Notes: generated by a model not told the origin, from the letters alone. Counted from the first letter of the stretch, positions 1 to 6,864 are shown. The stretch: DNA of 64,000 bases from Haladaptatus sp. DYF46 (GCF_021083305.1 NZ_JAJFAY010000008.1:1-64000), one strand, 5' to 3'. Translations and numbers: made by a program.

Positions 1-159
1 GTCGTTCGTCTTGGCAACGTTCTTCGCGTGCTCAAGCACATCGAGATACTTGTCTTCGACCTGCTGACTCTCGGCACGTTTCTCGCGGAAGGTGACTAAC
101 TCGGTATTCTGTTCCGAGCGCTGGACCGTCTTGAAGAGCTGATGACCCGCATTCGCGGT
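1..159 (-). pseudogene. Open-frame fragment downstream of the PIN gene, truncated by the window edge
   Basis: The minus strand stays open from just after the stop of the PIN gene to the window edge, in the same frame. It encodes a hydrophilic, Glu/Lys/Gln-rich stretch (for example TELVTFREKRAESQQ). No ATG is present and the only GTG is near the edge, so it may be a gene remnant whose 5' end was replaced, or the start of a gene lying outside the window. The family is not recognised. Confidence 0.3.
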
Positions 160-639
160 TTAGTCGGAATTCGACTGTAACAGTTTGATCCCACGTTCGA
201 CGATCGCGTCGGTGATGAAGAGACTTGTTTCCGCTTGAAGGGCCCGCATGAGCAATGCTGCATCATCTTTTGATACTATATCTCGATGATACGCAAGTGC
301 AACCACGCCAATCGAACCGTGGACTTCGATATTCTGGTTTTGAGCGAACTCTCGTGCTGCCAGGTCGTCGGTGAGAAAGACGGCGTTGTCTCGTTCAAGA
401 GCTACTGCCAGTGCCGCTCGTTCGCCTGCATCCAGTTCAGCACCGCTATCGAGTGGTTTTGAAACAGCAATCCGTTCCCACTCATGGTTTGAGAACTCCG
501 GCGGGACTCCTCCTTCTTCGAGTTCTGCATACACTGTTTCAGGAATCAGTAGCTCGTCGATTGCTGTCAGCAAGTCGAGTGCATCGATTTCTGCAAGGTG
601 GATCAGTGGGCCAGTATCCGCGACCGCAACGATCGTCAC
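160..639 (-). CDS. PIN-domain toxin-like nuclease (DUF3368/VapC-like)
   Basis: Predicted Mg-dependent ribonuclease toxin of the PIN superfamily, 159 aa. Visible acidic PIN residues are D8 in AVADTGPL, E39 in VYAELEE, the LDAGERAAL segment around residues 70-76 and the D91/D92 pair in FLTDDLAAR. The later GSIGVVALA segment is typical of DUF3368-type PIN proteins. The start overlaps the stop of the upstream small gene by 4 nt (ATGA), so the two are translationally coupled as a toxin/antitoxin pair. By family knowledge the target would be an RNA. A non-toxin role cannot be excluded. Confidence 0.8.
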   Translation of the reverse strand: MTIVAVADTGPLIHLAEIDALDLLTAIDELLIPETVYAELEEGGVPPEFSNHEWERIAVSKPLDSGAELDAGERAALAVALERDNAVFLTDDLAAREFAQNQNIEVHGSIGVVALAYHRDIVSKDDAALLMRALQAETSLFITDAIVERGIKLLQSNSD

Positions 640-887
640 GCGTTGAGGCCCCAGTCAACATCCTCTTCAACGGCTGCTGCTTCGCGATCGGCTCGCTGAA
701 CATTTTCGAGTCCAACCAGCTCGATTGCCTCTTCACGAGATCGCTCACCGTCGATATATTTCCCGAGGACGACGTTCTCCCAGAGGTCCGCGATTCCGAG
801 TTCAAGGGCTTGCTCAAAAACCTCCGACTCAGGGACACCTCGTGCGTCGGCGATTTCACGGACACGTTCGGAGATTTCAGCTGCCAT
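636..887 (-). CDS. Antitoxin of the PIN pair (UPF0175-like)
   Basis: A protein of 83 aa whose N-terminal helix (ISERVREIADARGV) is followed by an SREEAIELVGL segment, as in UPF0175-type antitoxins that commonly pair with DUF3368 PIN proteins. The start is placed at the second ATG (MAAEIS) because the upstream ATG adds a poorly coding extension. It overlaps the PIN toxin gene by 4 nt. It should bind and neutralise the toxin and repress the shared promoter. The family assignment is by pattern only. Confidence 0.65.
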   Translation of the reverse strand: MAAEISERVREIADARGVPESEVFEQALELGIADLWENVVLGKYIDGERSREEAIELVGLENVQRADREAAAVEEDVDWGLNA

Positions 888-1078
888 AGTACAGAGTATG
901 GGTCCCGCCACTTAAGTATCATCGTCGGTCGTGATTCGACGGGCACAATCCCGGTTGATTCGATCACGTATTTCCGACCACAGACACGGTGGCCGGTACA
1001 ACTTCTCCCCCTCCCGCTGGCTTTGAGCCGATAGATGCCGATACAACTACCGTACTTACGAGTAGCCGTACGGCGTCT

Positions 1079-1103
1079 GTCCCGAACTGTGTCAATTCGG
1101 GAC
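1079..1103 (-). terminator. Hairpin downstream of the coiled-coil gene
   Basis: Perfect 8-bp inverted repeat GTCCCGAA / TTCGGGAC with a 9-nt loop, 75 nt downstream of the stop of the minus-strand gene ending at 1178. It may end the five-gene operon. No long T tract follows, so the call is tentative. The rest of 888-1177 holds no convincing gene. Confidence 0.35.
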
Positions 1104-1177
1104 GTCCACAACCGCGTTTGTGTGGGTTTTCGTGTTAGATTCGTGTCCCTCTCGGGCGTGTTTTCGTCCCGACCACG

Positions 1178-2047
1178 CTACTCTCCGGCAACCCCGTCTG
1201 TGGTCGGACTCTCGTCCGTAGTTTTGCTGTTCACTTCACCGGGAAGCTCGACATCGGCTTTCAGAACAAGGCGCGTCTCTTGGTAGCTCAATCCGTCCTT
1301 CGATCGTTGACGCTTGATTTTCCCGAGCCGTCCATTCGAGAGTTCGTGCATCGCGTCTATCGTCCGCCGAGCAAGTTCTTGCGAGTATTTCTTGCTCACA
1401 CCAGACTCTTTCAGACGAATCCAATCAGCCAGCTCTGATGCGTCTAAGTAGGCACGAATCTCACCACTGCCCTTCGACCAGAGTGAGTAGCGACCAGCAT
1501 CATCACGTTCACGCCACACCTTCCCCGCAAGCTCGTCGGGTTTTCGATTCGTGACGGACGCAAGCATCTCGTCGTCATAGCGGGCAAGTCGCTGAATCGG
1601 GAGGAGATCCGCCGTCGAATGGGCGACGGCACCACCGCGACCGAGCGCGTCTTCCTCACCGGGCAGTCGGAAGTAAGTGTTGCCGTCATCTTTCGTGATG
1701 CGTTCGAGTTTGTTGCCATCGACAGTGATCCGCTCTTTGTCGACGTTGTCGGCGAGTAGGTGGGCACCTTTCTCGAATTCGCGGGCTTGCAACTCATCGA
1801 TGCGTTCGCCAGAGGACTGCGTTTTGCGGGCAAGTGCCTTTCTGTGGGCTTTCGCTTTTGCTGCCTTATCTTCTCTGGCATCAACTCGCTCTTCGAGTTC
1901 ATCGATTCGCTCCTCTCTCTCGGCGATTTCTGCTTCGAGATCGTCAACACGGTCGGTAAGCGACTGGATGTGTTTGGCGAGGTCGCTGACCGAGACGTCG
2001 TTGTCATTGAGAACACTGGACGCTCCGGACGTAGTGGTGTCACTCAT
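1178..2047 (-). CDS. Coiled-coil protein of unknown function, last gene of a plasmid-like operon
   Basis: Hydrophilic protein of 289 aa. Residues about 20-75 form a long heptad-like coiled coil (repeated DDLEAEIAEREERIDELEE-type segments). The C-terminal half is a mixed alpha/beta region with YLDASELADWIRLKES and a basic RQRSKDG segment. It ends an operon of five overlapping genes. The start is placed at MSDTTTSG, which overlaps the upstream stop by 8 nt; the ATG further upstream would run across the neighbour. The family is not recognised. Operon context and composition fit haloarchaeal plasmid or provirus cargo, possibly a DNA-binding or structural protein. Confidence 0.75.
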   Translation of the reverse strand: MSDTTTSGASSVLNDNDVSVSDLAKHIQSLTDRVDDLEAEIAEREERIDELEERVDAREDKAAKAKAHRKALARKTQSSGERIDELQAREFEKGAHLLADNVDKERITVDGNKLERITKDDGNTYFRLPGEEDALGRGGAVAHSTADLLPIQRLARYDDEMLASVTNRKPDELAGKVWRERDDAGRYSLWSKGSGEIRAYLDASELADWIRLKESGVSKKYSQELARRTIDAMHELSNGRLGKIKRQRSKDGLSYQETRLVLKADVELPGEVNSKTTDESPTTDGVAGE

Positions 2048-2432
2048 TGGCGGGCACCTCCACTGTGGCCGCAGTGTTCTCTGCTGGCGTCGAGAGACGC
2101 GGCAGGTGGGCAATGGTGGTGAGCGAACCGATACAACGGGTAGTCGTGTCGCTAGCGGTGTGGGTGTACTCGAAAACAGTCATGGAGGAATTGGGCTGAC
2201 TGGTGCAGTGGAAGGTGGGGTACTGCAGTTCGTCCTGTGCCGTCGTGGTGATCGGTGGAGCCGTCAGAACGAGATGCGGGCCAGAGTGTGTCGGTAGGTT
2301 CGTTGTGTTGACCGTGCAAATCGTCCGTAGTGACTTCGTGGTCGTGATGCGAACGCAATCACCGGGCGAGAGATGCTGGACGAGTAAGTCGGCATCGTGA
2401 GGATTCAACAGCGTTGGAGCGGACTCACTCAC
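2040..2432 (-). CDS. Hypothetical protein of the overlapping operon
   Basis: Protein of 130 aa, rich in Thr, Pro and beta-prone segments, without membrane helices. It includes PGDCVRITTTKSL and GPHLVLTAPPITT, which suggest a small beta-barrel. Its start overlaps the upstream stop by 4 nt and its stop overlaps the next start by 8 nt, so it is probably co-translated. A similar opening (short N-terminus, then GE/GDxV.I/VTT) is seen in the next gene upstream, so the two may be distant paralogues. No function is assigned. Confidence 0.65.
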   Translation of the reverse strand: MSESAPTLLNPHDADLLVQHLSPGDCVRITTTKSLRTICTVNTTNLPTHSGPHLVLTAPPITTTAQDELQYPTFHCTSQPNSSMTVFEYTHTASDTTTRCIGSLTTIAHLPRLSTPAENTAATVEVPANE

Positions 2433-2761
2433 GCCTGTTCACCTCCCGTTGGGTTGACGATGCACTCGACAGTCGCATGCGTTCGCAACCAGGCGTAGTT
2501 GCCGGAGGGAGTGTGTCCGTACTGATCGAGCTTGGCCTCGGTGTTCTCGTACTCGTCGTAGTAGCAGTACTGCAGCCGATACAGATCGTTCGACGGCGTA
2601 GTGACGTACAGGACGTGTTCACCGGGTTCAGGGCCGCGACAGGAGAGTGTGGGTTTGGAATGCTCACACTGATAGACGATGCCCATGAGCGTGCGTCTCT
2701 TGGTGTGGATCTGAATCGTATCCGTACACTCTAACGCGAGGACCGTCTGCTGGTCGGTCAT
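2429..2761 (-). CDS. Hypothetical protein of the overlapping operon
   Basis: Protein of 110 aa with ALECTDTIQIHTKRRTLMG at the start and PGEHVLYVTTPSNDLYRL in the middle. It is probably a small all-beta domain, and three Cys residues could bind metal or be structural. It is coupled on both sides by 4-nt overlaps. The family is not recognised. The frame is supported by tight packing with its neighbours and by low codon complexity in the other frames. Confidence 0.65.
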   Translation of the reverse strand: MTDQQTVLALECTDTIQIHTKRRTLMGIVYQCEHSKPTLSCRGPEPGEHVLYVTTPSNDLYRLQYCYYDEYENTEAKLDQYGHTPSGNYAWLRTHATVECIVNPTGGEQA

Positions 2762-2946
2762 TGCTCGGCCTCCTGCTTCTGACCGAAGCGTTGACAGCGT
2801 TGATTCGTACCTCGCTTCGCTGCTATTCGTTCTAAGAAAGAACTCTGATCAGTGCCTTGCGGATCACCACTCACACTGCAGCGAGGCGACCGCCGTCGCA
2901 GTGAGTGGTACTCTCCGTCTTGGCGAGTGGCACTAGCGTTTCTCAT
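2758..2946 (-). CDS. Small hypothetical protein of the overlapping operon
   Basis: Protein of 62 aa, basic and polar (RRRSPRCSVSGD, ERIAAKRGTNQRC). The start is placed at MRNASATR, giving a 14-nt overlap with the upstream zinc-finger gene. A longer reading from 3057 would overlap that gene by 125 nt and is less likely. The stop overlaps the next start by 4 nt. The protein may be real because it fills an otherwise empty slot in a tightly packed operon, but it has no recognisable motif. Confidence 0.4.
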   Translation of the reverse strand: MRNASATRQDGEYHSLRRRSPRCSVSGDPQGTDQSSFLERIAAKRGTNQRCQRFGQKQEAEQ

Positions 2947-3331
2947 TTTCACAGCTCCGAACGTGTTGGGGCCAGGCACTCGTCCGAACGGGTGCGCCGC
3001 ACCGAGGGCATGGTCGCGTTGGTTCGACGCCGTTCTGTTGGGTACGGCAGCTTTCACACAGCCGATCGACTTCCGACTGTGCGTGTTCTACTGCAACCCG
3101 CGTGAACGACCCATGACAGCCGCACAACGGTTTGGCATCACTGCGTGCCAAATGGCATACTGGGATGGATGCGCTGCCAGATTGTGCGAGGAGGACAGTG
3201 TGCGTTCCATCCGGCAAATTGAGTGCGCCAACTCCGGGAGATGGTTGCTTCCACTGGCGTGTGAGGCGAGTTTGAGTCGTTTCAACTCGGTTATGGGGAA
3301 AATTCCTTGACGGTGTAGCTGAATGGTTCAT
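2933..3331 (-). CDS. Zinc-finger protein, first gene of the overlapping operon
   Basis: Protein of 132 aa ending in a clear zinc motif, CPRCGAPV followed by HVRSC (a C2HC finger). Cys/His pairs upstream (CGCHG and LCESC) suggest a second metal site. The first 45 residues are low in complexity. The start at MNHSATP is chosen because it lies nearest the coding-like composition; a start at 3445 is possible. It heads the five-gene operon and faces the PhiH1-like repressor divergently, so the 200-nt gap between them should hold both promoters. A nucleic-acid-binding role is inferred from the fingers. Confidence 0.55.
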   Translation of the reverse strand: MNHSATPSRNFPHNRVETTQTRLTRQWKQPSPGVGALNLPDGTHTVLLAQSGSASIPVCHLARSDAKPLCGCHGSFTRVAVEHAQSEVDRLCESCRTQQNGVEPTRPCPRCGAPVRTSAWPQHVRSCENEKR

Positions 3332-3545
3332 ATGCGGTTTGTAGCGGCTTAACGCGGGCGTGTGGTGCAAACACACGTCCGTTCGTACTTTTGGACGCAG
3401 AGCGCCCGCGCTAAGCTCTAGCTCACACTTGTGAATTCGCCCCACTTAGTTTTAACTGTCATAGGGGAGATTTACAACTGCTATGAGGGTCTTATCGAAC
3501 CCGTACCGAACCGGTTTTTGGTTATCCCGTTTTGATACGCTCTAC

Positions 3546-3830
3546 ATGATCCCGCGGATTTCGTGGTTTTCGAGCATTGATTACCAGATTTGGGCGCTCT
3601 TCAGAGACCACGACCTCATTATGTCTCGCAAAGTCCTTGCTGCCAATCTTGACTATGATGCAGATTACACCGGTAAACGACTGAGAAAGCTTCGTGATGC
3701 TGGCTTCCTTGAACAACGCGAAGATAGTCTATATCAACTGTCTGACCTTGGACGTGAACTGTTAGCGGACAACCTCTCAAAAGAGGAAATTGAAGCGCTC
3801 AACCCGGATAGCGACGACACTGACGACTGA
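3546..3830 (+). CDS. PhiH1 repressor-like winged-helix regulator
   Basis: Protein of 94 aa matching the pattern of haloarchaeal PhiH1-repressor-like proteins: WFSSIDYQIWALFRDHD, then NLDYDADYTGKRLRKLRDAG (recognition helix) and a wing, ending in LGRELLADNL. The start is moved to MIPRISW because family members begin just before the conserved Trp, and an ATG lies there. It is divergent from the five-gene operon (3331 to 1178) and is a plausible lysogeny-type or plasmid copy-control repressor of it. Confidence 0.75.
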   Translation: MIPRISWFSSIDYQIWALFRDHDLIMSRKVLAANLDYDADYTGKRLRKLRDAGFLEQREDSLYQLSDLGRELLADNLSKEEIEALNPDSDDTDD

Positions 3831-3917
3831 TTTTCTGGCGGTAATTGAACGGAAAGCGGGATGATGTACCTCTGACTTGGCGGTGGTTCCCGCAAAAGTG
3901 AGAGACTTGTTGTTGTC

Positions 3918-4121
3918 CTACACTCGCGACGAACGCGCGAGTAAATCTCGCACATCGCCGCGGATACCGAGCCCCGCGAGGACAATGAGCGTGATCTCAA
4001 CCGCGGCAGCAACCGTCTTGCCAGCGATCGCGGCAAGCCAGCCGTGGCCGAACAGGGCGAACGCGTCAAGCAAGATCAGCAACAGTTCGTTGCTGTCTCG
4101 GATGTGAGTGATGACGTTCAT
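3918..4121 (-). CDS. Small two-helix membrane protein
   Basis: Protein of 67 aa with two hydrophobic segments (LLLILLDAFALFGHGWLAAI and AAVEITLIVLAGLGI) and a short basic/acidic tail. It follows the winged-helix gene (4143-4406) by 21 nt on the same strand, so the two probably form one transcript. No family is recognised. Small membrane partners are common next to haloarchaeal winged-helix regulators. Confidence 0.6.
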   Translation of the reverse strand: MNVITHIRDSNELLLILLDAFALFGHGWLAAIAGKTVAAAVEITLIVLAGLGIRGDVRDLLARSSRV

Positions 4122-4142
4122 GGCATGATCGGTAAAACCGTC

Positions 4143-4406
4143 TCAGTGCTCATCATGAACCTCCTCTGGTGAGTCATCGGGAAGCCACCAGATGACAACT
4201 CGTGGTGTGAGCTTGGCCCGTTCGACCTTCCCCTCCTCGTGGAGCCGAGTGAGACGATTATGGACACCTGGCCGTTCGACATCAAGTGCATTTGCGATTG
4301 ATGCGGCTGTCTGGGCAGGCACTGGCTCTTGCTGAATGACTGCTAGAACATCCTTGTCGGTTATTTTCTCCTCGAATTGTCCCTGTTCATTCCGGTCGCG
4401 TTCCAT
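4143..4406 (-). CDS. Winged-helix regulator divergent from the SWIM operon
   Basis: Protein of 87 aa with a disordered N-terminus (MERDRNEQGQFEEK) and a winged helix: KDVLAVIQQ, then TAASIANALDVERPGVHNRL (HTH), LHEEGKVER and the wing RVVIWWLP. This resembles the small haloarchaeal regulators that act as antitoxin-like or auto-repressing factors; the partner of the VapC-like gene at 24457 has the same layout. The promoter is leaderless: ATAAAACC, 25-32 nt upstream of the ATG, reads GGTTTTAT on the coding strand. It likely represses itself and the divergent SWIM operon through the two palindromes between them. Confidence 0.75.
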   Translation of the reverse strand: MERDRNEQGQFEEKITDKDVLAVIQQEPVPAQTAASIANALDVERPGVHNRLTRLHEEGKVERAKLTPRVVIWWLPDDSPEEVHDEH

Positions 4407-4430
4407 ACTCTCAGTTGACTCTCTGGACTA

Positions 4431-4468
4431 ATAAAACCTCTTACCATGTAGTAAACCGGTGGTTTTAT
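4431..4468. promoter_or_regulatory. Back-to-back TATA boxes of the divergent promoters
   Basis: ATAAAACC (4431-4438) and its exact inverse GGTTTTAT (4461-4468) face outwards. Each lies about 25-30 nt from the start of its transcript: the winged-helix ATG at 4406 and the folded SWIM leader at 4494. The first palindromic operator sits between them, so a bound regulator could block both promoters. Confidence 0.6.
4441..4454. promoter_or_regulatory. Palindromic operator 1 (TTACCATGTAGTAA)
   Basis: Imperfect 14-bp palindrome lying between the two outward-facing TATA boxes. The same pattern with a different centre (TTACCACATAGTAA) recurs 34 nt away. It is a likely binding site for the winged-helix protein encoded at 4143-4406. 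Confidence 0.55.
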
Positions 4469-4474
4469 GACCCT

Positions 4475-4488
4475 TTACCACATAGTAA
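4475..4488. promoter_or_regulatory. Palindromic operator 2 (TTACCACATAGTAA)
   Basis: Second copy of the 14-bp operator, differing from operator 1 only at the two central bases. It lies between the SWIM TATA box and the predicted transcript start at about 4494, where a bound repressor would block initiation. Confidence 0.55.
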
Positions 4489-4493
4489 GAGGA

Positions 4494-4563
4494 GAGAAGG
4501 TCGCTCCCTCGGGGGAAATCAGAATTCCCCGCGCTGTACCAGCAGCGCGGGAGTGGGCTTCTC
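4494..4563 (+). ncRNA. Structured 5' leader of the SWIM gene, copy A (three-stem RNA element)
   Basis: Predicted cis-acting RNA. An outer stem joins 4494-4508 (GAGAAGGTCGCTCCC) to 4549-4563 (GGGAGTGGGCTTCTC), with 14 of 15 positions paired (two as G-U) and one purine-purine mismatch at position 7. Inside are a hairpin GGGGAA/TTCCCC (4513-4528) and a hairpin CCGCGCTG/CAGCGCGG (4529-4550) with a 6-nt loop. The same three-stem plan, with different bases but preserved pairing, precedes the SWIM genes at 24989 and 37689. It ends 16 nt before the ATG. Its role, as riboswitch, thermosensor or autoregulatory binding site of the zinc-finger protein, is unknown. Confidence 0.6.
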
Positions 4564-4579
4564 AAACCAGAGTAAACCC

Positions 4580-4978
4580 ATGAGTACGAAATCGCCAACG
4601 GAACTTGAATCTGACGAGAAGGCACAGAAACGCGCGCAGTGGGAACAGTTCGGCTTCTGCGTCGAAGCTCCCGGACAGGTCGAAGTGACCAACGAGAGTC
4701 ACGACAACCCCACAGACCACCAATACGTCGTGACGCTGGACGACGTGACGGGTGACGCAATGGCGTGTACCTGCCCGCATCACGTCCACCGGAGCGCGTT
4801 CTGCAAGCACATGACTGCCGTCGAGAATGCGACTGATGACGGGACGCTCACGGCGTTCCCATCGGACGACGAGACAGACGAAGACGACACTGAATCAGCA
4901 GAGTGCGACTGTGACGGCCTGAATGGCTTCCCGTGTTGGCCGTGCGTTCGTACGGGTCGCAAAGAACTGCCGAACTAA
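4580..4978 (+). CDS. SWIM zinc-finger protein, copy A (intact)
   Basis: Small protein of 132 aa. A SWIM zinc finger (C-x-C-x9-C-x-H) is formed by C63, C65, C75 and H77 in CTCPHHVHRSAFCKH, preceded by a beta-rich DHQYVVTLDD strand. After an acidic linker, a second Cys cluster (CDCDG...CWPC, C109/C111/C119/C122) forms another metal knuckle. SWIM domains bind nucleic acid or protein. The start is set at MSTKSP, directly after the folded leader, and this start is shared by copies B and E. An SprT-like gene follows 22 nt downstream. This is the only window copy whose downstream SprT gene is complete. Confidence 0.85.
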   Translation: MSTKSPTELESDEKAQKRAQWEQFGFCVEAPGQVEVTNESHDNPTDHQYVVTLDDVTGDAMACTCPHHVHRSAFCKHMTAVENATDDGTLTAFPSDDETDEDDTESAECDCDGLNGFPCWPCVRTGRKELPN

Positions 4979-5000
4979 CCTCGTCTCACTCTTTTCATTT

Positions 5001-5567
5001 ATGTCACGCCAAACAACGCTGTCCGATGGTGCCCAGCGAACGCTGACGGAGTGTGCGAATGCGGCCGAACGCGCAGACACACTGACGACAGAGCGCGGCC
5101 TGCTCGACCGCGCGCAACAGCACGCGGCGGACGTCGCGGCCGCACATTTTCCCAATCTACCGATTGAGGCGGTTGCGTGGGAAATCTCGACCCAACGACA
5201 GCGGTCGGCAGGAGCGACGAAATACGACCCTGCGAACGGTGAGATAACGATCACGCTTTCGTGGGACGCATTCGAGCAACACGGCTGGGAGCAATTCAGT
5301 TCGACCGTGCGTCATGAACTGATTCACGCATGGCAGTATCACGAGTTCGGCAAAGCGGACCACGGGCGAACGTTCGCCCGCTGGACGGATGCACTCGACA
5401 CCTCACAGTACTGCGAGCGGTTCACATCGCCGAATTGGTGGGTGATTTGCGAGAAGTGCAGCGGGAAGATCGCCCGCTATCGACGCTCGAAGGCAGTCAA
5501 ACAGCCAGAGGATTATAGCTGTGGCGACTGCGGTGGGTCGCTGCGCGTCGAGGAGGTCACCGAATGA
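5001..5567 (+). CDS. SprT-like zinc metalloprotease domain protein
   Basis: Protein of 188 aa. An HExxH zinc-protease motif (HELIHAW, H105/E106/H109) is followed by H121 in ADHGRTF as the likely third ligand. A C-terminal zinc ribbon (CEKC...CGDC) completes the SprT/Spartan-like arrangement. Relatives cleave DNA-protein crosslinks, but no such role is shown here. The start at MSRQTTLS is chosen because it lies 22 nt after the SWIM stop and the same start sequence remains in the decayed copies at 31710, 33753 and 38125. It overlaps the next small gene by 4 nt. Confidence 0.8.
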   Translation: MSRQTTLSDGAQRTLTECANAAERADTLTTERGLLDRAQQHAADVAAAHFPNLPIEAVAWEISTQRQRSAGATKYDPANGEITITLSWDAFEQHGWEQFSSTVRHELIHAWQYHEFGKADHGRTFARWTDALDTSQYCERFTSPNWWVICEKCSGKIARYRRSKAVKQPEDYSCGDCGGSLRVEEVTE

Positions 5568-5749
5568 CGCAGAAGTACCGCTGTCCCCACTGTTTGGGAG
5601 TTGTTGGGACGATGACGGTGGCGGGTCCGTCGCGGGTCCATGTGAGTCCGTGCGGCCATCGTCTCGCTGTACCGGATGCGGTGCTTGAGATGGGCGATTT
5701 GCACCCACCCCGCCCTGATGTGTGGGTGACCGACTTCCTCGCTGATTGA
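5564..5749 (+). CDS. Small zinc-ribbon protein, third gene of the SWIM/SprT operon
   Basis: Protein of 61 aa with CPHC near the start and a later C-G-H (SPCGHRL), a likely single zinc-binding site. The start overlaps the SprT stop by 4 nt (ATGA), indicating coupled translation. The C-terminus (DVWVTDFLAD) is acidic. The family is not recognised. Position and metal motif suggest a third component of the SWIM/SprT module, though no other SWIM copy in the window keeps it. Confidence 0.65.
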   Translation: MTQKYRCPHCLGVVGTMTVAGPSRVHVSPCGHRLAVPDAVLEMGDLHPPRPDVWVTDFLAD

Positions 5750-5809
5750 CCTCTGCGAACGCTTTCGGCCCTCCCCATTCACTTATCGTTCGCTTTTCGG
5801 CGGTACAGG

Positions 5810-5839
5810 TACTAACAGGGGTTAGTATATCATACTAAC
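5810..5839. promoter_or_regulatory. Palindromic site GTTAGTATATCATACTAAC with an extra half site
   Basis: A 19-bp near-palindrome at 5821-5839, preceded by a further half site (TACTAAC at 5810-5816), giving three alternating half sites. Related 19-mers occur at 7410, 19829 and 22495. The spacing and symmetry suggest a dimeric regulator site. The regulator is unknown. Confidence 0.5.
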
Positions 5840-5965
5840 TTCAGCGTATTCACTTCAGGTCTGGCTGGCAGTTGTTTACGGTGCGATCTAGCGATATGGC
5901 TGCATATGCTCCCTGAGACGGCCCTATTCAATACGTCTTTATTGTCTGTGATGGGTGATTTCGGC

Positions 5966-6088
5966 GCGTTTCTAAATGCGTAATTGATTTGATAACCGAA
6001 ATAGAACGTACGACGGCAGCGGGGTCGATTTCTCTATTTACTCGATTTTACGCGGTTGACTTCCTGTGGGCAGTATAAGCGGCAGTGG
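5966..6088. repeat. Dispersed repeat, copy 1 (63-bp exact core)
   Basis: Bases 6026-6088 are identical to 48524-48586, in the same orientation. About 60 bp to the left (5966-6025) are more diverged but still align. Copy 2 begins exactly at the right end of the IS6 element at 48461. Probably the end of an unrecognised insertion sequence or MITE. Confidence 0.65.
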
Positions 6089-6204
6089 GTTAGTTAGGGG
6101 CCACCAACAATTGGAATGGATCATCCAATGATGCTCCCCCAAACAACAGCATAGACTCTCTCTCCCACCAAATGCCTAAGATGCTATACAGAGTAGCCAG
6201 ATAT

Positions 6205-6864
6205 ATGGCGGTCATTGTTGAGCTGTCGCTTCCTCCGGAGAACTTCCCGTTAGGGACAATGCTCACCGCCGAAACAGACGTCCACATCGAGTTTGAACGT
6301 ATCGTCCCTGTCGGTGCAGACGTGGTTCCCATCTTTTGGGCGTGGAACGGCGATTTAGAGGCCTTCGAACAGCGCGTTCGAGACGACACCAACGTCCGGC
6401 AATTCGTTGCAATCGACGAAGTTGGTGATCGCCGATTGTACCTTCTCAATTGGGATATCCCAGCTGGTGCCTTCCTCGAAGGACTCACCACCGCAGAGGG
6501 AATTATTCGAAATGCACACGGGTATGGCGACGAAGACTGGGAGTTCGAATTGTTATTCCCCTCCCAGGACCAGCTCACGCGATTCCATAACGTGAGTCGA
6601 GACAATGAGGTCGAGTATACACTCGGCAAGATGCAGTCGTTGAGTGATGCCGGAGCATCTGAACTCGCAAACATCGTCACCGATAAGCAACGGGAAGCAA
6701 TCGTGCTTGCATTCCAACGTGGCTATTTCATGACGCCTCGGCAGGTGACGCTCTCGGAATTGGCGAGTGAACTCGATATCACCCAGCAGTCGTTGTCCAA
6801 TCGGATTCGAAACGGCATCGAAGCTATCGTGGAGTCTGTGCTGTTCGGTGCATCCGAACACTGA
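6205..6864 (+). CDS. Bacterio-opsin-activator-type regulator (BAT domain with HTH_10)
   Basis: Protein of 219 aa. The N-terminal BAT-type domain begins MAVIVELSLPPENFPLG, as is usual for this family. The C-terminal HTH_10 (about residues 155-210) reads LTDKQREAI-like, GYFMTPRQ, LSELASELDITQQSLSNRIR. It is a haloarchaeal transcription activator family, and no sensory PAS or GAF domain is present. The start is moved from 6172 to 6205 because the family begins at this MAVI. A cytoplasmic DNA-binding regulator is expected; the targets are unknown. Confidence 0.8.
   Translation: MAVIVELSLPPENFPLGTMLTAETDVHIEFERIVPVGADVVPIFWAWNGDLEAFEQRVRDDTNVRQFVAIDEVGDRRLYLLNWDIPAGAFLEGLTTAEGIIRNAHGYGDEDWEFELLFPSQDQLTRFHNVSRDNEVEYTLGKMQSLSDAGASELANIVTDKQREAIVLAFQRGYFMTPRQVTLSELASELDITQQSLSNRIRNGIEAIVESVLFGASEH

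Larger units (their letters stand above)
5750..6204. other. Intergenic stretch with a palindrome cluster and a dispersed repeat
   Basis: No convincing gene. The stretch contains the GTTAGTAT palindrome (5810-5839) and one copy of the 63-bp exact repeat (6026-6088) with its diverged left extension from about 5966. The BAT-type regulator begins at its right edge. Confidence 0.6.

Noticed and set aside
1035..1286. Plus-strand gene
   Set aside because: It overlaps the 3' end of the coiled-coil gene, has Arg/Val/Ser-rich composition of an antisense shadow, and contains the hairpin assigned as a terminator.
4415..4579. Longer N-terminus for SWIM copy A
   Set aside because: The extension covers the operator, TATA box and folded leader, and copies B and E start at the same MST position.
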